Assembly (NCBI GenBank): GCA_000310025.1
Contig: FN649743.1
Span: 3,743,707-3,807,175, forward strand
Source of the DNA: Ectocarpus siliculosus
Lineage: Eukaryota; Sar; Phaeophyceae; Ectocarpales; Ectocarpaceae
Direction: 5' to 3'
DNA length: 63,469 nucleotides
Part shown: in pieces, positions 12,688 through 25,982 of the stretch
How positions within the stretch are numbered: position 1 is the first letter of the stretch
How the letters are laid out: each line of letters begins with the position of its first letter
Notes under the pieces: model-generated
The model's database searches: none
Seen by the model: only the letters and a program-made list of their open reading frames with translations
What the model was told of the DNA's origin: nothing
Position numbers and translations under genes: made by a program

Positions 12688-14361
12688 CGACGTGTTCTTG
12701 CTTGCTTGTCGCAACCACGCTTTGATAGCTAAGGCGCAAGGGGGGGCCCTTGATCTCGTTCATATGGTGTAGATATAACGCACGAGACAGCAGTGTTGCT
12801 TCGATGGATGGCACAAAGGTGCTGCAAATGTTCATATCGACGGAGGATGATTTGATATTTCCCCAATCCCCCGTGGTGTATAATCAGGCGACGTGAAGAG
12901 TTTCTACGTATGCCCAGCACTGCTACTTGCTGATGATCACGCTTAGGGAGGAGTTCAATCCGCATTGCGTCTGCGCGAATTACTACAATTGTAAGGCAGG
13001 CGGTCTTATGGAGTCCCTTGCGAGTTTGCGGACATGCTGTGGGTAGTTGTCATGAGACTAAGTACACAATAATACAGCAGCAATGAGTGAGTGTTGTTCC
13101 CTCTGTTTTCAGTATAGGGCACTCGTTGATACTTGTTCAAGACTATTTGGAACTGCTATTGTCAAAGGTTATTTCGTTTTTGTATCGCAGCTTGCCTCGG
13201 GCAACGGTGCTGGTCCTCTAGGAGTTTATTTTTTTGAATTGGTATGAGGTGCAGCAGGTGCGAGAAGGAGGTGGATAATAATGTGGTAAATCCGAATGCA
13301 TAATGTAGTCTATATTGTACCGGAGCTTTCCTCGGGCAACCGTGCTGGTCCTCCACGATTTTCTTTTTTGCAGGTGGTATCTCGTTTCCTCCCGGCTTTG
13401 CAAACGCGGAATTTCAGTTGAACTCAGCGCTAGAGACTAGTCTAGTCTACATTTCATTCTTCTGGGCAACCACCCAACCAAGGAAACACAACTTATTTGT
13501 CCCCCATTGGTATCAACATCTACATACTGTTCTCATTGTCAATCCGCTGTATAAAGATTGACCGCCGAACGCGGTGGAATAAGCACACCACTCCGCGGTG
13601 CAGGTGACAGAGATGTGCCCCTAACCTCTCGTTGGCAGGCTAATCCCTGGCGAATCCCGTTTGTAGAATAGAAATTAATTCAAGATTTACTTGGAAGTGT
13701 CAAAGGTTGTTTCGTTATTTCCAAGCCGCGCGCGATTCTAGACGGTTCGATGCACGACCACCTGGTCTGCATCATATCAACAGCAGTAGTCTAATGTACG
13801 TCGCTCGCAGCATGGCACGTATTCTTGTCGCAACAGCTCCTACCGACGACCGACGACCGACGACTACATAGACTTTTCTTCCCGTTCGCCGTATGTGTGC
13901 GTGTCTCTCCTTTTAGCATCAACCCCGCGTACCTTACTGACAATGGAATTGTGCCAGGTAATGGTGACAGCGGGATACACAAAGCGCGAATGAACACAAC
14001 ACGCATGCAGACTGTCGTAATATTCTCGCTCGGCATTCCTCCGCTCATTCCCCCCCTCCGAATCCACTCTGGGTCTACTGCTGGCAGGTGGGACTACTGT
14101 AGTATTGTTGGCATCGACAAGCGCTGATGTGTGATTGTTCCGCCCGAAATGGATGCACCAACAACAGACCCACGGATTTCGTCGGAAAGACTAAAAGTGC
14201 AAATATGAACTGAAACGGCAAAACAGCCATCCCCGATCCCCTGAGAAAGATAAACATGCGAAATAGAGTAATTTCTAGCGCCCATGGAGCAACACTAGCT
14301 CATTCCACGCCCGCACCAAAACCTCTCCAAGCCGTTGACCCACCACCACTCCTATCAAAAC
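12688..14361. other. Intergenic region, enkurin to light-harvesting gene
   Basis: No gene was recognised. It contains a diverged direct duplication: CCTCGGGCAACGGTGCTGGTCCTC near 13196-13219 recurs with one change near 13331-13354. The promoter of the light-harvesting gene should lie in its last few hundred bases, but no specific site could be assigned. Confidence 0.5.
13186..13360 (+). repeat. Short direct duplication
   Basis: Two copies, about 135 bp apart, of a unit containing CCTCGGGCAACSGTGCTGG, each followed by a T-rich stretch and a GTGGTAT or TTGGTAT motif. It is probably a local duplication and is not coding. Confidence 0.5.
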
Positions 14362-17324
14362 ATGAAGACTGCTGCTTGCATCGCCGCTGCGTGCGCCACT
14401 TCGGCGTCGGCCTTCGTGGCCCCCAGGTGAGGAAGAGTGCCCGCTCCCCAGCGCGTGACGTGTGTGTGGTCTTTCTCATGCACACACCGCCTTTGAGTCT
14501 TTTGGGGGAAAGATTTCAGGTTCATGTTGCGAAAATTGCACCGGCTATCAGCTGGCTCATCAGCTCTCTGGTCGCCGAGCTTGGTCGCGTAACGCGACTT
14601 CCACTCATCAGAGAGGCTTCACGCTTTCTTGGAAGCCGTCCTGTGTGGTCGCACACGCGCTCACCTCCATGGTCCACAGAAAGTAGGCTGGTTGTATGCA
14701 GTGATGCAGTGCGAAATTGGCTGTCTCTCTCTCTTGTGAAAAAGAGGCGAACAGAAAAAGGCAGCCAAAAGAAAAAGGCAGCCAGCCGCATGGGCAGGGC
14801 CGAGAGGGTATATGGTGCTGCACGCCACAGCCAACTGCCACAGCATTCGAGCCTCACCTACCGTCGCCTCCTGTCGTGTAGCCTCTATGCCTCCCTTCCC
14901 TGTAGATTGTTGCCTGTGCAGACGGGAGGGCGCATGCGTCTTCTTTTGGTCCGTGTGGACGCGTGCCCCTCTGTCTCCGCAGGCAGGAGGATGGATCTGT
15001 ACGTTCAACAAGCGATCCCCCATATCGTCTCTCACGAATCACACAGCAGCAGCAGTAGTACCCATCGCCGCATGATATATACCACGGCTGCCCGGCATAC
15101 GTCATAGATGCTGTCTATGAAGAAGGCGCTGTTGGCGCGGCGCAGAGGATGGGGATGGATGGGTAGGTAGCCACGGCGGTTGCTTGCTCCGCAACATCCA
15201 TTGCCATCCGTTCGATGGGAGGGATTTTATCATGCGTTTTGGGTCTGTGGAACGACTCGCTCCATTCTTGACCGAAAGACGAGCCGTAGACCCAAAGCTT
15301 TTTCGCACATGCGACCGCGACACGCGTCCACGTAGACGATAGCCCCACCTGGCGTAGAGGCTCGGTCAGCATTGAAGCATCTGTCCCGTACCGAAGTGCG
15401 CGCATTCGTGCATGCGCGCGTCGTTGTGGGATAGCTCGTGGCTTTCGATCATCAAAGAGCCACGAACACAAAGAGACTCGATCGATCAAAAATATAAATT
15501 ATGTGAAGTTCCGAGTTTGTATGATCACCCCACCAGGGATGCACCGCAGCTGGAATGTCGCTTTCGCTACCGACCTCTGCGACAAGTAAGGTTTTGATCC
15601 CTCCAGGTAGCTCACGCTTTCACCTTCCATGGCGGTTGGCCGCTGAGATAACCGACCGCTGTTCGCGTGCACCATGAATAGATGAAATCTCGGTACCCTT
15701 CTTTTTTCTTGGAGGCGAACGTTTTTTCGGCGAAATTGTTGATGTTGAAAGATACCAAGCGATTTGTCAAGTTGTTGACGTCACCTTCGTACGTATCCTC
15801 TCAGACAGGATACACCAGTGGGATACACTGCTGCTGTCGTGAGGGCACCTCGTCTGCCTCCTCACAGAGTTTTCTTTCTTTCCTTTGCGGTATCGAATGG
15901 CGTGCTTCGCCGTCGCTGCTTGGAGGCAGCCACGGTTATTTGCTGCGTTTACCTTCGTGCCGACGCCGATCACACCAGAGCAGGACACGTGTCGTCGCTC
16001 ACCCCTGCCCGATATTTTTTTTTTAGGTTTTCTTAAATCTTAAAACTCAAAATGTTTAGCTTGTGTACATTTACATTTGCTCGTCGATTATACGACATGT
16101 CGTCCGATGTTTTTCTGTCGTGTACCCTACCCATGATTACGTTGGTGAAGCTCTCGCCGTTGGAGAACGTGTCCTTCCGTCCATGGCTGCTTGCGCTTGA
16201 GTGTATCCCTGGCTCAATACATGCGCCCTGGCTCAATACATGCGCGTACGTACACAGTACAACGTATGCGTCCTACAAACACATGAGCGTTCAGCGTACG
16301 TGTTTTCCGAGCTCACGCAACACAGACCGCAGCAGCATGTTGAATCAACCAAACCATGTTTTTGTCTTCAGCAAAACAATGATGGTACATCATATGCAGA
16401 TTGTCGGTTGTGATACCGCGGGTACTGAGCGGCAGCAGTCCCCGTTGTATGGTAGCTTGACCAGTTGTGTCCGCCCCAGCGGTGTTACTGCATACTGTTT
16501 TTTTTTCACCGCGGATGGCATGTGTACCACTATACAACAATTGCATTGTTTCTTTGCCGGTGTTTTGCATCGCATTTCACGCACGCCATGTACATTTGCT
16601 CCATGGCCCCACCTTGCCTGTTTCGCCAAAGTTAATAGTTTTTCACCAAACGTATGCATACAGCCCCCTCTTTTGCTGACATCATACTCGCCTTCCCTCC
16701 TGCCCACCCCTCCGTTTGAACGAAAACAGCGCCTTCAACGGTGCCGCCCTCACCACCGCGGCCAAGTCCTCCTCGGCCATGAAGATGTCCTTCGAGTCCG
16801 AGATCGGCGCGCAGCCCCCGCTCGGCTTCTGGGACCCGCTCGGCCTCCTCGAGGACGCGGACCAGGAGCGCTTCGAGCGCCTCCGCTACGTGGAGGTGAA
16901 GCACGGCCGCATTGCTATGCTCGCCATCGCTGGCCACCTCACCCAGCAGAACACCCGCCTCCCCGGCATGCTCTCCAACTCGGCCAACCTGTCCTTCGCC
17001 GACATGCCCAACGGTGTGGCCGCCCTCTCCAAGATCCCCCCGGCGGGCCTCGCCCAGATCTTCGCCTTCATCGGCTTCCTCGAGCTGGCCGTGATGAAGA
17101 ACGTGGAGGGCTCCTTCCCCGGTGACTTCACCCTCGGCGGCAACCCCTTCGGCTCCTCGTGGGACGCCATGTCGGAGGAGACCCAGGCCTCCAAGCGCGC
17201 CATCGAGCTCAACAACGGCCGCGCCGCCCAGATGGGCATCCTCGCCCTCATGGTGCACGAGGAGCTCAACAACAAGCCGTACGTCATCAACGACCTCCTC
17301 GGCGCGGGCTACACCTTCAACTAA
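14362..17324 (+). CDS. Fucoxanthin-chlorophyll a/c-binding protein (LHC antenna)
   Basis: Exons 14362-14426 and 16730-17324 make a 219-aa precursor; the split Ser codon (AG|C) joins in frame. Exon 1 encodes the bipartite plastid signal MKTAACIAAACATSASAFVAP, with the heterokont ASAF cleavage motif where the transit peptide begins. The mature protein starts near MSFESEIGAQPPLGFWDPLG. Helix 1 has the chlorophyll-ligand motif YVEVKHGRIAML, the middle helix is IFAFIGFLELAVM, and helix 3 has RAIELNNGRAAQMGILALM. The conserved Glu, Arg and Asn ligands are present. Family knowledge: FCPs bind chlorophyll a, chlorophyll c and fucoxanthin in thylakoids and feed the photosystems. Third positions are strongly C/G-biased, as in highly expressed genes. 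The 2.3-kb intron is unusually long for an antenna gene and shows no recognised element. It may belong to a multigene family, so the exact subfamily is not assigned. Confidence 0.95.
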
Positions 17325-19021
17325 ACCCACCCACACACCTTTTGAACAAAGGAATTTAGAGGGAGGAATGGTTGTTGCCCTGCACTCGTGTTGTCTCGGA
17401 AGATGATGGTTGTTTGCCAGTACTCGATGGATCCGATTTTTTCAGCCCTTTTTACACCGTGAGGTGCGCATTTTTTGAGTCCTCCTTCCGACCGTTTGAC
17501 TTTTGAGCATAACCACGCTTACATGTCCTGTTGGTCAGAAGGTTTTCCGTAGATGGGAGGGACTTGAATTGTAGAATTTCTCGAGTGCCGGTTGCGATAG
17601 ATGAGGCATGGCTTTTGAGTGTAGAGACGGTTGCGTTGAGATTGTTCTTGCAAGAGAACGTCGTGATGCAACCAAATAAGCGGGACTATTTCGACAGCAA
17701 GTCGTAAATCTTCACGCACAATGGTAGTGGGGTGGGAAGGGCAAGATAGGCGTGTTCTTTGCCTTACGCCACCCCCTGCAAACTGAGTTGCATGTTGTTC
17801 GTTGCAGAATTCATGTGCTGTGTCATGCAGCGACCGTGCAGAGCATTAGTCGACGTTTGGCTTGAGCGGGGTACGTGGAATATTGCATTCCGTCAACTCA
17901 GCAGGAGGGTGGTGCCGTTCCCGCCCCCTCCGATTCGTTTTTGTGGTGTTTTCTGTTTTGCGATGGATATTGATGGCGACTTGGAAAAAAGACGAAAACG
18001 AAACCCAAAAAAATGTGTCTTCTGAACGCACCTCGGTGCTACCAGCGGCGATGCCGTCTGCAGTGTGCGTGGAATTATTTCACGTGCACTTGCACCATTT
18101 TTGGCTGTCTGAACTGCTGTTTGGTGGATGGATTGTCTCCCCCGTCAGCATGCACACCTTTTTGCTGTCTATATGTATGATGCGCTCTGCGATTGATTTT
18201 GGATCACATTGCTTAGCTCACCCGTGGGCTATCTAAATGGTTGCTCCCGACAGTTCAGGCTTGTGTGGCGCAAGTGCGTTGCCTTTTTCCGAATGTGCAA
18301 GAAGTGCTAAGTTGATCCTGTGCCTCAGTTAACAAAAACTTTTTGTGTGGTGCACAAGAAATAGTGCAGGCGTGGAAGTTTTTCCTTGAACATGTGTTGC
18401 GAGGTGTATCGTTCATGTGCGTGCGTGCATACAAACCCGATCGTACACATAATATTTTGTAGTGCGAAGGACCCGACATGAAGGGAGTTACCGCATGCGC
18501 CGTCGACTCCAGTCAGTGTCGAACCAACCTGCCTGGTGTCGCCGAAAAATAACACCTGGCAACACATTTTCATTTTGGAAATTTACGAGAACTTTCTTAC
18601 AGCTAACAGCTACCCATGGTCGTTCGTGCTACAACTACAACTATCGGCTCGAACTACAATCACAATCACCAAACATTTCGACTGCTGTGGGTATATCTCG
18701 AATGTGGTAGTCTTTCTGTACGTGTATTTATTTTTCCTTAAATGAAACATTGCTGCGGCCTTGCGCACTGCCACAAAAGCACGCACGGCAGCAGTATTTA
18801 AGTGATGAAAGACGTGTTTGTGTTGGTGTGTTCATTTTTTCAAATGACGACATTCTCGCGGGGGAGACGCAAGACGTCACAAAGACCGATAATCCAAGAG
18901 GGTATCGGTGGGGTCCCCGTCAAATCATGCCCTGCTCGTGCTGCATGTGGTATTATTAGATACCTTTGTCATCACGTGTCCGCCTCTCTCCCTCTGTTGC
19001 TGTTTCTCTCCCGGCTGAAGC
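17325..19021. other. Intergenic region, FCP gene to PPR gene
   Basis: This holds the 3' untranslated region of the light-harvesting gene and the presumed promoter of the PPR gene. Short open frames here show no family resemblance or consistent splicing. No repeats of note. Confidence 0.5.
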
Positions 19022-20563
19022 ATGCCCTCCCCGACCGGTATGTCGTTTGTCTCTCCCCCCAACACCGGTGCTCAGCTTGGTGCAGTGCTCCACGTTGGCG
19101 CCGTGCCGCCGCCCCGCGGCCGTCAAGTGCTCATGTGTGCAACAACGGCGACCACTGCAACAAGGAGCAATGAGGAGGCAGTGCGCGAAGCAGCAACCAC
19201 GGGTGATGACGCCGCGAGCCCAGGGCTGACGCCAGCGGCCGCACCTCTGGCCGGCGGTCGGATGGCGGGGTTGAGTCGCGCTCGCGAAGCGGCCGCCGCA
19301 GCGCGAGATGTCGGAGCAATGGCGGACGGGCCTGGCAACAATGGGAGCGTGCTTGAACAACAAGTTGTTCCTGCTGCAACGACGCGCCGGGTACGACAAC
19401 GACCCCGAAGCGATGACCAAGCAGCACCAAGCACAGCGGCAGCGAGAGAAGCGAGAGGCTCGCCAGCAGAGCAACGGTTTTATGGCTCGCACGAGGAGGT
19501 GGAGGCTAGCGCGAACAAGGAGGGGGTTTCCGTACGGGCGCTGAGGAGGTATTGTTTGCACCGATGTTGTCCTATTTACTGCACAAGTGTTCCAATGATC
19601 GACGTAGCGTGCTTAGTCAGCAGATGCATGCAGTACATGACCACAGCAGTACTAGTGTGGAGTATCGGCACCGAGTAGGCACGAAAACGACGCTCATGGT
19701 ACACCGACTCCCTTGCATGTAATATGTTGTATCTACATAGGTCTCGCGCTCTGGTGAGGAGAATCAAGAGGATACCCAAGACAGAGAGCAGCTGGGAGGC
19801 GGCGCTCCGCGAGCTGGACAGGGCAGAACGGGAGGAAGCGCGACACAGACGGTGGGAGCAAGACCAGCAAAACAACAACGACGACGCTGGGCAGGACGGC
19901 GAACCTTTAGATCTGATGTGAGTTGGTTCAAGGTAGGCGGGGCAGCTGAACCCATCCTTCCCGCTGGCATTCCAAACAAATAAGTACTGTATACTGCTGT
20001 ACACGAGCTTGTGTGGGCAATTGGGCAATAATTGCGCGAAACTGATGTGGGTCCAGCCCATGTTCAACCCCATTCGTGTGTATGAATACTTGTACAAGCC
20101 AATTTTGCTGCAACCGCAGGCAGCAGCGCGTGCGATGACTTCCCTTTTCGACGTTACGTTGATAAATCAATCCAGCAGCAACCTCGTCTTTGAAAGCGTA
20201 CATGTAGTGAAGAAATGCGTCATTTTCCCGTGGCATGACTCACGAGTCGCGATTCGTTCCCGTCGTTGTCGTATGCCGCAGCAGCAGTGGCACGCGCGCT
20301 CATGTACATAGCGCTCTTCGATACTGGTTTTCACTCCGCCACCAACCCATTCACTGAAAAGACTTCAACCCATCTTCTTCCACTACTCTTGTGGTGTTTC
20401 TCCAACGGGTAGCCTCTCTCTCATTGTATGTATATTTTCGACCACAGCAGCAACAGCATCACCCACCTGCTGTAGCCAACCACGTCGCCTGCGCTCTCAT
20501 CTCACGCGTTTGTTGTGCCCTCTGCGATTCTCGCTTTCCACCCGCCAACAACAAAATCAGCAA

Positions 20564-20613
<50 letters not shown>

Positions 20614-23600
20614 GCAGCAGCACCGGGAAGGCGGCGCGGGTGGGCATGGTGGACGCGTCGTACGAAACGTGCCTCGTCCACTTGACGCACTCGCTGAGGT
20701 GGAGAGAGGCGCTGGGACTCCTCTACCACATCAGGGCCCTCGGGATCACGCCCAACGTCAAGAGCGTGTCTGCGGCGTTGAACGCCTGCGGCCAGGCAGG
20801 GCAGTGGCAGAGGTAGGTGTGCGCGTTCCTGTGACTTCCTGACCCTGGCTAGCCTCGCCAGAGGATGTGAGGGTTTTAACGTTAACCCCGTTACTGCGAT
20901 GTCGGTTTCGAGAGAACAACCGGCTTGAAAAATTGCCATCACAGCAGTCCGTTGTGTCTCGCGTGGTGGGCAAGTATCTTCTGCTCAATTTTCGAACTGG
21001 TGAATAGGTCTATGCATCCCGCCGCACCCGCGTATTGTGTCATGTATGCATGACAAATAACAACTGGACCAAACGTCTTATTCTACTCTTTGCGATTTTT
21101 TCTTTCTCCCGTCATGCATGCATGTCATGCCTGGCGCCGCCAGGTGCCTGGAGCTGCTCGGCGAGGCCCGGGAGTGGGGCACCGAGCTAAACGAGGTGAG
21201 CTACAACACGGCCATCTCCGCCTGCGCTCGGCGCGACCGCTTCGAGGAGGCGCTGCGCCTGCTGCGGGACATGCCCTCGGTCGGCCTCGTGCCCGACGGC
21301 TGGAGCTACGGCGCTACCCTCGGCGCGTGCGCCGGCACCGGGCAGGCCTCCACGGCGCTGCGGCTCCTGCGCGAGATGGAGGAGCGCGGCATCGAGGCGA
21401 CGGCGTCGAACTACAAGCACGCCCTGTACGCCTGCTGCGACTCCAAGACCGGGGAGAACTGGGAGGCGGCCGCGGCGCTCCTGCGGCGGTCGGAGACCCT
21501 GCGGAACAACTTCTTCTACGGGAGGGTGATCATGGCTTGTAGGCGGGCTGGGCAGTGGCAGAAGGCCCTGGTGAGAGGCGGTTCGGTTCGATCGGTCGCC
21601 GTTGTGTTTTTTCACGCTTCTTGTTGGACGTTCTTGTTGTTGGTTGTGTTGACGTTGCAAGCCGTTCCGATCTCTCTACCTTACAGCCGTTCCGCCCTCT
21701 GTCCGTGCTGATCTAGCACTTGACGCGGTCGATTCTCGCTGTTACCAGGCTGAAGTACCCTAAAAAGGTACTCAATTACTTGTTTGTACCCGAATTTTGT
21801 TTCCGTTCTTGCTAGGGTGGGCAGTTTTTGGTCTGTCCTGGGGGAAGGAAAGGGGTTCGTTTCGGGATCGCGCAACGCGGACAGAGGGCTAGTGTCTGAC
21901 TTAAGCCGCATGGACATTATGTTACTGTGCATAGCTGTGTTTATGAGCGCTTTCCACCCGCCTGGCCAAATGCGGTCTCCAATAAAATCGAACCGAACCA
22001 ACCCAGGAAGTGCTGAGGGAAATGTCCCGGGTGGGCTTAGCTCCGGACATCTTCTGCTACGACACCGTCATCTCCGTCGCCTGCATGAGCAGTGTCGGCG
22101 CTCAGTGGAAGATCGCTAGGGACCTCCTGAGAGAGCAGGTCGGGACTGGTGTTGGCGTTGTTGATGATTTGTTGGTGCTTGCTGTCGTTGTTGTCGTTGT
22201 AGTTGCCGTTTGTTTGTTACGTGTTTGTTCTCGTGACATCGGATACATCGTCGCTGCCGGTTCTGCTGGTCTGGTTGGACCCCATTTCCCTCTCACGCAG
22301 GACCGAGCCAATTAACCGATTTAGAGAAATCGAGAACATATTTTCATCGTAAACGGTACTCACATTGGACCAATCCAACCGTCACCAACCCATCCCTTTG
22401 CTTGCGATGCAACTCGATGCGACTCGATGCGATGCGGTGGAACGTGGTGCGGTGCAATGCGGTGCGATGCGGTGCAATGCGGCACACGTGGGCGGGCAGG
22501 CCAAGACGGGCGTCCCGTGCAGCCTTATCTCTTACAACCTCGTGCTCTCCGCCTGCAAGAAGGCCGGCAGGCCAAGGCAGGCGGTCTCCCTGCTCCGCGC
22601 GATGAGGGGGCACGGCTGCAGCCCGGACGTGATCAGCTACAACACCGCCATCTCCGCCTGCGTCAAGCGCCGCGAGTGGGAGTTGGCGCTGTTCGTCCTG
22701 AGGGATATGCAGCGGCCGGACAGCCGCTTGGAACCCAACACGTACAGGTGCGGCGGAATGACGACGACGTTGGTTGGCGCTCTCTGACTTTTGTTCGGTA
22801 GTCTACGCAGGTTTTTCTACGTGAGCAAACATACTGGATAGGGTATAGAATCGGCTAAATTGGGGTTAGGGTTAGGTTTAGGGTCTGCGTGCCCCCTGCC
22901 TGGTTCTTTTCTCGTCAAAACTTACTTTCTTTGCGTAGGCAGTCCGTTTTTTTGGGGGGGGTATCCCTCTGTATGTATCTGCGCCTGGAATGACAAATGT
23001 TGCTGAGACGGCACGATCAGCGAGCCCGGTGAGGATAAGGGTCGAGGTCGTCTTTTTCCTCTAGGTGGCACAGATTAGGAACGCTCTTTGAGGAACGTTC
23101 TTGGATCTCTTCTCGAACCCTAGTCCTCCTCAATAAAGGACGAAATAAACGAGCGAGAATATAGCCTTACACCTAAAGTAGTGCGTTAAATACCGACTGG
23201 CTGCTGTCGAGCCGTGAGAGGTCTTTGTGGCGACACGCATGCACATCTCTCTTTAGTGAAGGGCATTACTTTCGGCAGAGCACATACTGCAGACAATGCT
23301 TATTCCGCGAAATAAGTCCATTTTTCAAACTCACGATATCGGGACTGCTGAGTGGGTAGAGAAGTGGTGGTCGCGTGCGTCTTGTAAAGATGAACGAAAC
23401 CCTCATATGGTTTTTCATCCGTGAGCGTGAGCATTTTTCTTCGTAAATACGTAGCTGCTGGGACGTCATGCAAGGCTCTGTGCTGTATCACGCGAGTTGT
23501 AGATACTCTGCCTAGGCTTTTCCTAGCCGGCGTCGCGAGAGTTAAGCATTGTACGCGAAAGTCACAGACACGGCGAGTTCGAGTTTTGTATTTCATTTTT

Positions 23601-25931
23601 CCGAAGGATGACGTCACGAACATGGGTGACGTCATCGGTCGACCATGGAGTTTTCAACCAAATGAAATCTCCTTTAAGAAATATTGGCCAATCAGAAAAC
23701 TGCGGCGCCTTTTTTCTCTCTCTCCGCCCTATCCGAACCCCTGAGCCATATCTACCACCGGCGCGTTTGCGGCCGTCGCTCGTAAGGATGACTGACCCGT
23801 CAACGCCGGTGCCGGCCGTCAACACACCGGACACTCCGCTTTATAGCGCAGACAGCCGCGCCTACCATGGGTTGCATGAAATGTCGCACCCCCTGGAACG
23901 GTTTTCGAAGCTCGATTACTCCGCGACGAATAGGATGCCGAAATTGAAGTATACGTTTTCGGAAAGCACGAGACGAGACCGTTCCAACGCCTCCCGCCAT
24001 TTTCGGCACCGTCACCGCCTTTCCTGCCGAGATATCGAGCTTCGAAAATCGTTCCAGGGGCTGTGATGTCTTGTGTTATGCAGCCTACGGTACGGGTGTC
24101 GGGAGGCGTCGCGTGATACGAGCGGTGCTTTTGTTGCTTTCTCGACAGAGTTTGCTTTTGTAAAAAATGGATTTTACACCACCCCGTGCCCGGCCTTCCC
24201 AATTTGTGTATTTGTCGTCAGTGGTCAATGGTCTAACCGCTCAAAAGGCACGCAAAATATAAGAGTACGCCGTTCCTTACCCGACCTTTCCAAAAATATG
24301 TATTTATCGTCAGCTACGGGAGCGTCATCACTGTGTGCGCGACTTGCGGGGAGGTGGATCAAGCGGTGGGGCTCTTCGACGAGATGCCCGAGGCCGGGGT
24401 GAAGGTCGACGCCTTCACGTACAACTCCGTAGCCATGGCCTACGCGAGGGACGGCCGGTGGCGGCAGGCCATCTCCACGCTCTCGGACATGTCCGAGCTG
24501 GGCCACGTGGGCGACGTTGTCAGCTACACTGCAGGTGTGGTGAACTGTATACCTTGGAACGTCGGTCCCCAGTCAGTGCCGTTATGTGCCCGAAAAACAA
24601 GATAGTCTACGCAGCAAAAATGATTAATCAAACACATGGGATGAAATTCTCAACCCGTGCCTTGGGGTTAGGGTTAGGGTGAGGGTTAGGGTTAGGGCTA
24701 GGGTTAGGGTTAGGGATAGGGTCTACGTGCCCCCTCCCTATATATATTTTTTTAGACAATCTTAAAATCCTGCGTAGGCGGTCCCCGAAATTCCACCGGC
24801 ACTATATACGGAACCGGTACTATATACCGAACCGGCACCATTCAAGAGTGACTTTGGAAATTAAGCGTGTGCCCGCCGAAAACACCGGAACTATACCGGG
24901 CATGGGCACGATTCCACCGGCGCTAATCAGGAAACTCTACTGTGCTACAAAAGACGACGACTCGTAGGAAATTCCCCAGCTTCCGACTGGTGCCGGTATG
25001 CGCGGTTTCACGTAGACATGGAGTGCAAGTTAGGCGGGCGGCTGACGAATCCATCCCTCCACGCCCCCCCTCCTCCTCCTCCTCATTTTTGTTTGTATGT
25101 CGTTATCCACCCCGCCTCTTCTTCCTCCCCCCCTCACTACGTTTTCCTCTTTCGTGTCTCCCGCAAACCAGTCTCTCCCGCTGGCCAATCAACCCACCCA
25201 ATTACCCAGCCATATGGCATTAATTTGCTGTATGCGATCGCTTTCCCTGCTCTTCTTCCTCCTCCCCTCACGACGTTTCCCTTTCTCGTGTCTCCTGCAA
25301 GCCAGTCTCCCGTTATCCAATCAACCATCCAACTAAACAACCGTGTGGGCACGAACGGGTCACCGACGACGTTCACACAGCGATTCGCTTTCCCCCCCCC
25401 CGTTTTCTGTTTGCGGTTATTTATCCCGATCTTCCTTTCCCCCCCCCCCACCACATTCCCCCGCTCCCGCTAACCCATCAATCATCCGTCCAACTAAACC
25501 AACCGCTCGCGCCGCGTCGACGACGTGCGCACAGCGATTCGCGCCTGCGGCTGGGCCGGAGAGTGCGACCGCGCCCTGTCCCTCCTCCGCGAGATGCGGG
25601 AGGAGAAGGGGGTGAAGCCCAACGAGAAGACGTTCGCCGCGGCGATCTCGGCCTGCGGCCACGGGGGGAGATGGGAGCGGGGCCTGGAGCTCCTGTCCGA
25701 GATGCCGCGGAGCACCGGCTTCCTCCCTGATGCCGACTGCTACACGAGTGGTGAGAGCGCGCGAACCACGGACGGGTCGAAGGGTTTTGTTTTGGTGGTG
25801 GTGGTGGTGGTGGTGGTGGTGGTGGTGGTGACGGAAAAATTGGCCATATTGTCTTCGTACGTACGTCCGAATCAGTTAGACCAGGTAAATAGAAGGTACT
25901 GAGCGGAGACCGGAACTGTTTTAGTGTAAAG

Positions 25932-25982
<51 letters not shown>

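Noticed and set aside
14256-15107. 283-codon plus-strand frame
   Set aside because: It overlaps antenna exon 1 out of frame and runs into the intron; composition is random and shows no motif.
16632-17336. 234-codon minus-strand frame over the light-harvesting exon
   Set aside because: Antisense shadow of the strongly codon-biased FCP exon; the plus strand has unmistakable chlorophyll-binding motifs.
22861-22885. Interpretation of TTAGGG repeats as a real telomere or chromosome fusion point
   Set aside because: Arrays are short and imperfect, lie inside introns of a continuous gene, and two copies share boundaries, so a mobile unit is a better explanation.
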